NCBI GenBank assembly: GCA_033558025.1
Contig: JAUCEF010000007.1
Location: forward strand, 7,502,001-7,566,000
Source of the DNA: Phytophthora sp. 'mugwort'
Taxonomy: Eukaryota; Oomycota; Peronosporomycetes; Peronosporales; Peronosporaceae
Length of the DNA: 64,000 nucleotides
Reading direction: 5' to 3'
The notes beneath the pieces were generated by a model. It was not told the origin of the DNA. It made no database searches and saw only the letters and a program-made list of their open reading frames with translations. Position 1 is the first letter of the stretch, and each line of letters opens with the position of its first letter. Both the position numbers and the translations under genes were made by a program. Shown here piece by piece: positions 57,717 through 64,000 of the stretch.

Positions 57717-58070
57717 CTCCCACTTCCTGGTACTGGGCCACTGCCACGGTTGCTCACGTCTGCATGCTGCCATCGACACTCGTGCAGATCCTTTCCCGCA
57801 GAAGGCACAGGCGGGACATTCAGAAGCGATCGCGGCTTCTTGAATTGCGTAAGCCCGAGCGGCTAAGTCAAAATATCGGCAATCATTTCTCAGACGGACA
57901 GTACTCGATAGCAAACTCGTTCCTCTCCACATAGTCAGGAATCTTGTGATACCTTAAATCAATTCCCTTGGTCTTGTAGTCTCCAGTGTTTGCTTTATCA
58001 CTGGAATGGCTGCTTGGTTGTCGTCATACAGTCCGTCTTCTTGTGACTCATACCAAGTTCCTTGCAGAGA

Positions 58071-59810
58071 TTATGCGTCCACAATATCAAATTGCAGCAC
58101 ACTCCGCAACGGCGACAAACTCCGAACTACATGTATCATCAGTAATGAGGCGCTGCTTGTGGCTTGAACAGGAATAGGTACAGCCCTCCATTTGCACCGC
58201 AAAGCCAGAAACTGAGCGCCGATCATCTTTTCATTGCCCAGATCTGCGTCTGCTAAAGCCGCAATCTTTAACACCTTTGCTGAAGGTCGCCATGCATCCA
58301 GATACGTTGTGAAGTATAAGTCGGGTTTCGCCAATCGTGTCCACACGAGCCCATTCTCATTAGTTCCTCGTAAGTAGCGCATCCCTCGTTTTGCAAGCAC
58401 GCGATGCTCATGCGTGTAGCAAGTAAGGAATTTCCCAAGTGTACGCATAGCGTTCGCAATGTCTGGGCGTGTGCATTAGACCGTATACTGTAGTGACCCC
58501 ACTGGGCTTTTGATAATCTACTTCAGGATCAGCATTGACACACACTGGCTCCATCGCTGGATTTCCTGGCATTGGGAAGTTTCCTTTTTCACCTGAGGCG
58601 TGGGCACTGGTTTGCTCTGTTCATCTTAAACTTTGTTAGGATCTTCTCGCAGTACCCCTACTGCAAGATCATCAGAATGCGCCCCAGCACGTACGTGATC
58701 TCCATCCTTAGGGGGTGCTTCACGTTGCCCAAGTCCTTGATTTTAAACTTGCTACGTATCTCAGCTAACACCCTCTCGATGTCGGAATCCGTCCCAACAA
58801 TCGAAAGATCATCAACACATACCGTCACAAAGATCTCGTTTTCTTCTACTGTTCTTACATACACGCAAGCGACCATCTCGGTACACGCGAAGCCACACTT
58901 GCGAAGATACTTATCCAGCATCCTGTACCAGATTCGCGATGCCTGCAGCAAGCCATACAAACTCTGCAGCAATTTACGAACACGACCCGTTCCATCGTCA
59001 AAGTAGTCTGGTTGTTCCATATAGATCTTCACTTCGCCCACTGGTCCATTCAAAATTGCAGTGACGAAATGTACTTGACGGCGCAACAGACCGAGGTATA
59101 GAGCAAGCAGTATAATGAATCTAATCAATTCGGCTGTGGCAACGGGCGCGTAGGTTTCCCAGAAGTTGACGCCGAATTGCTGTTGACACCCTTTGATGGT
59201 GATTCGAGTTCGATATTTGCACACTTCACCTTTGGCATTTCTCTACCGGACAAAAAACCACTTATGCTTCAGAACTTTCACCCCTTGTGGCCGCTCGACC
59301 AGTTCCCACACATGATTCCTCATCAGCTCTTTGGTTTCGATGTTCCAAAGCTTTGACCCATTCCTTAGCGTCAGGAGCGGCTAATGCATCTTCCACTGAT
59401 GTCGGCTCGAGTAACTCGTTCACCGACTGAACGATCAAGCTAGCTGGAATATCGACCACGTAGTCACGACGTCTTACATTAGGTCGCCTAGTGCGGGTCG
59501 ACCGCCGAAACGAAGAGCCAAGACCATCGTTCACCTCACTATTATTCTCACACCCAGATTCCACCGAACGAGAAATATTCTCCACCGGATCACCATTCGC
59601 AATGCCAGCGTTACCAGGATCACCATGTGAGCCACGCCAGTCTGGATCATTGTCCGTGCCATCTGATTCACTAGGCACTAACGTGCGTCGTGAAGTCGCA
59701 GAGTCACCGCGGTCAGACAGCCCTTCACCGCCTCCACAAGTTAGACACGTTAACTCCACCTTCTGCGTCGCCATCTCCTCAACATTTACATGCTGCGGCA
59801 CGTGATCCAC
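58071..59810 (-). pseudogene. Copia reverse transcriptase and RNase H
   Basis: 59810-59262: linker with FRRSTRTRRPNVRRRDYV and TSVEDALAAPDAKEWVKALE. 59224-58658: RT with GVNFWETYAPVATAELIRF, QPDYFDDGTGRVRKLLQSLY and the active site in CVDDLSIVGTD (family YVDD). 58448-58071: RNase H with RGMRYLRGTNENGLVW and AALADADLGNEK. Frame breaks lie between the three pieces. Confidence 0.8.
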
Positions 59811-60282
59811 TTCCTGTGATCCCCGCGCACACGACGACCAAGTTACAGCATCAGCTGCACTCGTCGGGGACTCACGCTCGACGCACCGCCTGCGGGAGCA
59901 TTGGCCAGTGCCGGCGCACCCATAGCGATCGGAGCTTCAACTACAGTACCGGTATGATCTCGTATTTTCATTGCTGCAATGACGTTTATCGCGATGGTCA
60001 TCGTTTTTATCGCGCTCCGGTTCACGGAGAGGTCTTCTTGCCGGACTTAGCGACGTTAAGTCACTCAGTCGGACGTAAGGAATTTGTGGCGGCGGTCTGT
60101 ACTTGCCCCTTCTGTAACGATTGAGCAGGAGCTTCTCCACGTAGGAGTATTCACTGTCCAACATTCGGCAATTCCACCGTCCTGGGCTCCTTTATCTTAC
60201 CAGTCTTCAAATCCAGCACATGATAGCTCTTCGACTCCCTCACGTAGCCGAGAAATATTCAGGGCTGTCCAGGGTTCACGAC

Positions 60283-61065
60283 CTAATTCTTCCTCAAGAC
60301 CTTCGGAGTGAAAGCATATGCCAAAGTTCCCCACGTTCGTAAGTCGGAAAGATCAGGTCTTTCACCAAAGCGTCGAGTGTACGACATTTCTCCGTCCAAT
60401 CCAGCAATCGGACTTACGTTGAGAATCTCCACCGTAAAGTGGAACGCTTCCCCAGAGTAGGTTCGGTAAATCAACCGTTGTAAGCAAACTTCGAACTCGT
60501 GCTAAGCCGACGCCCTGCATACGCACTATAAGCCCATTTTCTTCAGGGCTTTACGCGTTCGTCTTCGCCAGAGCAATACCATGCGTTCGCAAAAATGTCC
60601 TGAACCGACCGTTTATCAGTTTCCCTTCTCTATCAAAGACAAATGCCTCGACTCGACAGACTGTGCTAGAATCCATTGCAGATGGTTCATGACTACGTCA
60701 GCAGCTTCTTCCTTTTTCTTCAAGAGAAACGCCCCACAGATAACGCGAAGCCTCATCCAATACCATCGGAAAGTGAGGTAGCCATTGCAGGAAGGCTCGT
60801 CAAGAAAGCACTCATCTGACACGAGTTTCTGGTAAGGCGTTCTCGCCCTGTCTGTAGTCACTCGCTTGTATGACATCCGCTATATCTTGGCGTGCATGCA
60901 CGTCCAGCACCGTTCATTACGTGCGCGTACGCTCACACTTAACTCCAAGCAATCCCCACTTCCATCCCTCACCACTCGCTGTAAAGCACTAAAGTTGAGG
61001 TGGCCGAGTCGAGCGTGCCATCTCACAAGCCAAGCTTGAGTGTTGGACTGCTACTAAGTCGATCA
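60283..61065 (-). pseudogene. Copia integrase
   Basis: Zinc finger WHARLGHLNFSALQRVV ... CWTCMHAK (about 61020-60885), core YQKLVSDECFLDEPSCNGYL and LLKKKEEAADVVMNHLQWIL (60840-60660), then after decay RFGERPDLSDLRTWGTLAYA (60390-60320). A stop follows CWTCMHAK-Ile. Confidence 0.75.
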
Positions 61066-61079
61066 TATTCAGGCGAATG

Positions 61080-61670
61080 GTCCGAATCCCAGGCGCGATG
61101 ACGATAGATATGATTCGCAATTTCCAGAAAGGAAACGCTGGCAAGGAAAGAAGAAGGCTGATAAAACCAGCGTAAAGCGAGATGTTAACATGCATCTCGA
61201 GGTAATTATGGATCGGAAACCGAGGCAACGCAGAGTTCCATGGATAACCATGTAGAATGGATTCTGGACTCAGCGAGCGATTGCCATGTGTGCATAAACA
61301 AGGACATGCTTTCCGATCTTCGCCAAGACGATGGTCCCGTGGTATTTGATTGGGAAGGCAAGCCGCCAGAAAGGAGAGGACTGATTGGAGAAGGGGACAT
61401 TCGAGTGAAAACTGAAAATCAGCTTACTGTAGCTACTTCGTTTCATCTCGCTAAAGTGATCTATACGTCTAGTAGTATAAATAATCTGTTGAGTCTGGAT
61501 GAGCTTGAGAAGGACGGATGGGACTTAAGAAGCCGAAGAAGCAACCGTGCGCATGGATTCGCAAGGGTAGTGTGCTGCTAAAACTGATAAAAACCCGTGG
61601 GCAGTATCGGTTGCAGTCAACTGTCATTCCGGTACAGCAAGTAGAAGCAGTTGTGCAAGGAAGGCGTGAT
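61080..61670 (+). pseudogene. Copia protease region, inverted
   Basis: On plus, opposite to the rest of the element: a basic gag-end-like stretch (FPERKRWQGKKKADKT), then MDNHVEWILDSASDCHVCIN, the copia aspartic-protease start in which the usual Asp-Ser-Gly is Asp-Ser-Ala, then SSSINNLLSLDELEKDGWDL and, after a frameshift, LIKTRGQYRLQSTVI, the part that normally runs into the integrase. The boundaries are placed where minus gag stops (about 61675) and minus integrase begins (about 61070). Confidence 0.75.
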
Positions 61671-61674
61671 GATG

Positions 61675-62353
61675 AGTGAGTGCTTTCACCACCCCTCTTC
61701 TTTCCACCTTGCTTATGATTGCCGCCCTTAGTCTTAAATTTACCTCGACCACGCTGCTTGCATTTTCTTTGTTCTTGTTGGCCACGGTGTATACCAGCCC
61801 GCGCGAACGAGATATCTCGACCTTGCTGTGGATCATCCATTTTGGCGTCAATCTCCGAGTCAGCTCCCAACGCATTCATCACTTGAGCTAAAGATGGCGT
61901 TGCTCGTTGATATACAGGGTCAAAATGCCGAGAAACTGCCGAACAATCCCTCGATGCGTCTGTAGAACATTCTCGAGGCAAAACCTTTGCAAATTTCGCA
62001 TCAGAAACCCCTCTATTGTAGTGCAGTAACTCATTGCGAAAACGTTGCATCTCACGAATACAGTCATTTATGTTTCTCTCTGACGTGTACACGCTTGCAA
62101 TCAACCGCTGTCGAGCGAAGATATAGTTCGCGAACTCGCGTTTAGTCTGCTTTTCAACAAAGGCGCCCCACATGTCTTGGGCGCTTTGCTGATGACATAT
62201 CAACTCAGCGTTAACCTTGGGCACGCCTCGCAAAATCGCATCGCGAGCTAAATTGTTTATCCGACGAAATTGCACCTCACTTACTGTCGTACGCATTAAG
62301 GAAGCGTCCTCAACAACTCCCCAGATATCCATATTGGTCAAGAGAGGCTTCAA
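61675..62353 (-). pseudogene. Copia gag
   Basis: DIWGVVEDASLM near the start, then ARDAILRGVPKVNAELICHQ, QDMWGAFVEKQTKREFANYI, RNINDCIREMQRFRNELLHY and a basic GRGKFKTKGGNHKQGGKKRG end: the UBN2/copia gag pattern. The frame runs on for some codons past the inversion point. No zinc knuckle remains. Confidence 0.8.
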
Positions 62354-62885
62354 CTCTTTTGAAACAAGTCAAAACTTCCTTGCATTACGGGTGGTTTATT
62401 CTCCATTTTTATTCCATACCAACCACCACCGGAATATTGCGAGACCGTCGCAGGAGCTGCATGTGCTCTAGTTTCTGCCAAAGGCGATACGAATGCAGTC
62501 GATCCCAGCGACTGCAATGTCGGGACCGTTGGCTGCACTGAGGTCACAAACACCGGTGTAGTCGGCGCTGTTGACGGCGACGCCGTCACACGAGAACCGG
62601 GACCTCCAGTTGCCCCCATGATGTAAAACCTCCACTCAAGTCATAAGAGGCCACACTTGTGACAGTATTCACCGAACTCCCTCCAACGCTTGATGCAGTA
62701 GTCGTAGGGGTCGTCACACCAGCTCCACCCAGTGAATTCACCAGGATACCGGACGACAGAACCCCACTTTGGCCCCCAGAAGCCACCGCTGGGTGCTCCT
62801 ACTAGACGAAGGCAAATCGATCCAGCTATCGCTCAGCGCTCCACGAGAACAATTCGAAAAGCCCCAAAGTGTTCGGCTCATAACC

Positions 62886-63156
62886 TGGCACGATGCGCAG
62901 GCCAGTGTTAATACGATGCTGGTGTCAGAGTGAGCTTAGTTAGCAAGACAATAACGCTAGTGAACACACGTGCATCCCACTGAGCAAGATTGGGATTGAG
63001 AAGGAAACCTCGAAGGTGCCAATCCCCTCTGTTAGCTGTAACTAAAAATCAACGGGGACAAGTGACTTGTCACATATAACCTAATCCGACCCTGGCCAGT
63101 TCCAGGACTATTGTCACCTTGTCTGGAGCAGACACAGCAGCACGACTTTCGTCCCA
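62886..63156 (-). repeat. Copia 5' LTR
   Basis: Same 271-bp LTR as 57446-57716; intact TGG...CCA ends. The primer-binding site lies just inside (62876-62886). Confidence 0.85.
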
Positions 63157-64000
63157 GAATCGAGGCCACTTGTTCACGTCCGGCTGCATCGTTCTGCAGC
63201 AATACACATCCGATTGCACACTCGAATGCGTCGCAGACGACGCTGAACGGATTCATCTCGTCCGGCAATGCCAGGACAGGCGCCTTCTGAAGGCTTGCGT
63301 TGACATTGTCAAAGGCTTCCTGGTGCTCACGGCCCCAGTGCCAGTCGGTATCATTCTTCAGATTATCCGAAGGGCCAAGTTAGACCCGCGTACCCTTCGC
63401 TGTACGTATGGAGGTAGTTGGCGAAGCCCAACCGCTTCCTCGGGTCCTTCTGGGACCTCAACGTTGGCCAAGCCAAAATGACCTTGACTTTCTCCGGGTC
63501 GGCTCGAACGCCGACGTTCCTAACGAAGTAACCGAGAACTTGGATCTCTTGCGCCGCGAAGACGCACTTGTCGATGTTGGCATAGTGATTGTTCGCTCTC
63601 ATGACCTCCAACACTCGACGGAGGTGCTCCAAATGCACCTCCATAGCCGTCTTGCCTCCTTCGGCACGGCTACGGACGAATATGTCGTCGAAGTACGACT
63701 GTGCGTACGCACGCAGAGGTCTAAAACAACTGCGTGACCAGGCGATCGAACGTCACCGATGCATTAGACAGTCCCTATGGCATCACTAGCCACTCCCAGA
63801 GCATACCACTCGGGGTGTTTACTGCGGCGAGCGAGATGTCGCTTTCGCACATCCGGATCTGGTAGTACATGTATCCGTCCACCATATCCAGGGCGCTGTA
63901 TAACTCGCACCTGGCCATGTTGTTTAACAACGCATCCTTTCGCTGGATAGGTGTGTGGGCCGGCACCATCGCGCTGCTCAGCTTATTGAGAAGATGAACC
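63157..64000 (-). pseudogene. Gypsy reverse transcriptase, copy 2 (part)
   Basis: Continues the pol gene cut by Copia. NIDKCVFAAQEIQVLGYF (about 63540), the FDDIF active-site block (about 63690), CELYSALDMVDGYMYYQIRM (about 63890). Nearly identical to copy 1 between about 63190 and 63760, but clearly more diverged from 63770 to the window end. Confidence 0.8.

Larger units (their letters stand above)
57446..63156 (-). mobile_element. Copia LTR retrotransposon nested in Gypsy copy 2
   Basis: A 5711-bp element with two LTRs (57446-57716 and 62886-63156, 271 bp each, differing at a modest number of sites). On minus the LTR reads TGGGACGAA...CGTGCCA. A GGTTATGAGCC primer-binding site follows the 5' LTR, and a polypurine tract GGAAGTGGGAG precedes the 3' LTR. 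Gypsy pol sequence resumes directly on both sides. Gene order on minus is gag, [protease, inverted], integrase, RT, RNase H. All frames are broken. Confidence 0.85.
53202..64000 (-). mobile_element. Gypsy LTR retrotransposon, copy 2 (runs off the window)
   Basis: Same organisation as copy 1: LTR 53202-53575, opposite-strand ORF 53767-55845, pol on minus from 64000 to about 55700. Pol is interrupted by a 5.7-kb Copia element (57446-63156). The 5' part (start of RT, gag, 5' LTR) lies beyond the window end. Confidence 0.82.

Noticed and set aside
59491..60124. Plus ORFs of 104 and 144 codons in the Copia element
   Set aside because: Antisense of the Copia linker between integrase and RT.

Overview
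This is a nuclear window from an oomycete, most likely a Phytophthora-like member of the Peronosporales. The evidence is a set of small GT-AG introns (about 60-135 bp), a secreted family-1 pectin lyase, oomycete-type Inr motifs (YCAYTYY) close to start codons, and oomycete-style Gypsy, Copia, hAT, pogo and piggyBac relics. An intraflagellar transport gene (IFT20) implies that the organism makes flagellated zoospores. No CRISPR array, rRNA gene or intact tRNA gene was seen.

Layout. 0-11.2 kb is a host gene block: the 3' part of a methionine synthase reductase gene, a canonical histone H3 (minus), an ataxin-10 homologue (plus), a TPR protein (minus), and a second ataxin-10 copy (minus). The two ataxin-10 genes are the arms of a huge inverted repeat (3358-6552 and 8039-11233, 3195 bp each) that looks identical. 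11.5-24.9 kb is old transposon ground: a decayed Gypsy copy with a pogo-like insertion in its LTR, two more pogo-type transposase relics, a piggyBac-type relic with a striking repeated palindrome, and a jerky/Tigger-like fragment. 25.2-33.1 kb is a compact gene island: a divergent histone H3 in which Lys79 is Gln, IFT20, the peroxisomal E2 enzyme PEX4, the cap hypermethylase TGS1, and a large SEL1L3-like membrane protein. IFT20 and PEX4, and TGS1 and the SEL1 gene, are divergent pairs separated by only 110-140 bp.

33.1-64 kb is again transposon-rich: a hAT element with recognisable CAG...CTG ends, two related Gypsy copies (about 37-42.5 kb, and 53.2 kb to the window end), a segment with virus-like gene remains and a strong hairpin (42.5-43.5 kb), a secreted pectin lyase gene lying between inverted transposon ends (43.8-48.9 kb), a pectin lyase relic, a second large hAT relic, and a 5.7-kb Copia element nested inside the second Gypsy copy.

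Most interesting points. (1) The Gypsy family carries a long ORF on the strand opposite to pol, between integrase and the LTR; it is present in three copies of different age, and its substitution pattern looks like protein-level selection. (2) The H3 variant has substitutions concentrated in residues 75-82, including K79Q. (3) There is a 3.2-kb near-perfect inverted duplication of a whole gene. (4) A palindrome, ACAACATGTT, is repeated within and around a piggyBac gene. (5) The pectin lyase sits between inverted transposon ends. (6) Virus-like remains lie at 42.5-43.5 kb. All similarity calls are by eye from the sequence; no database search was run.
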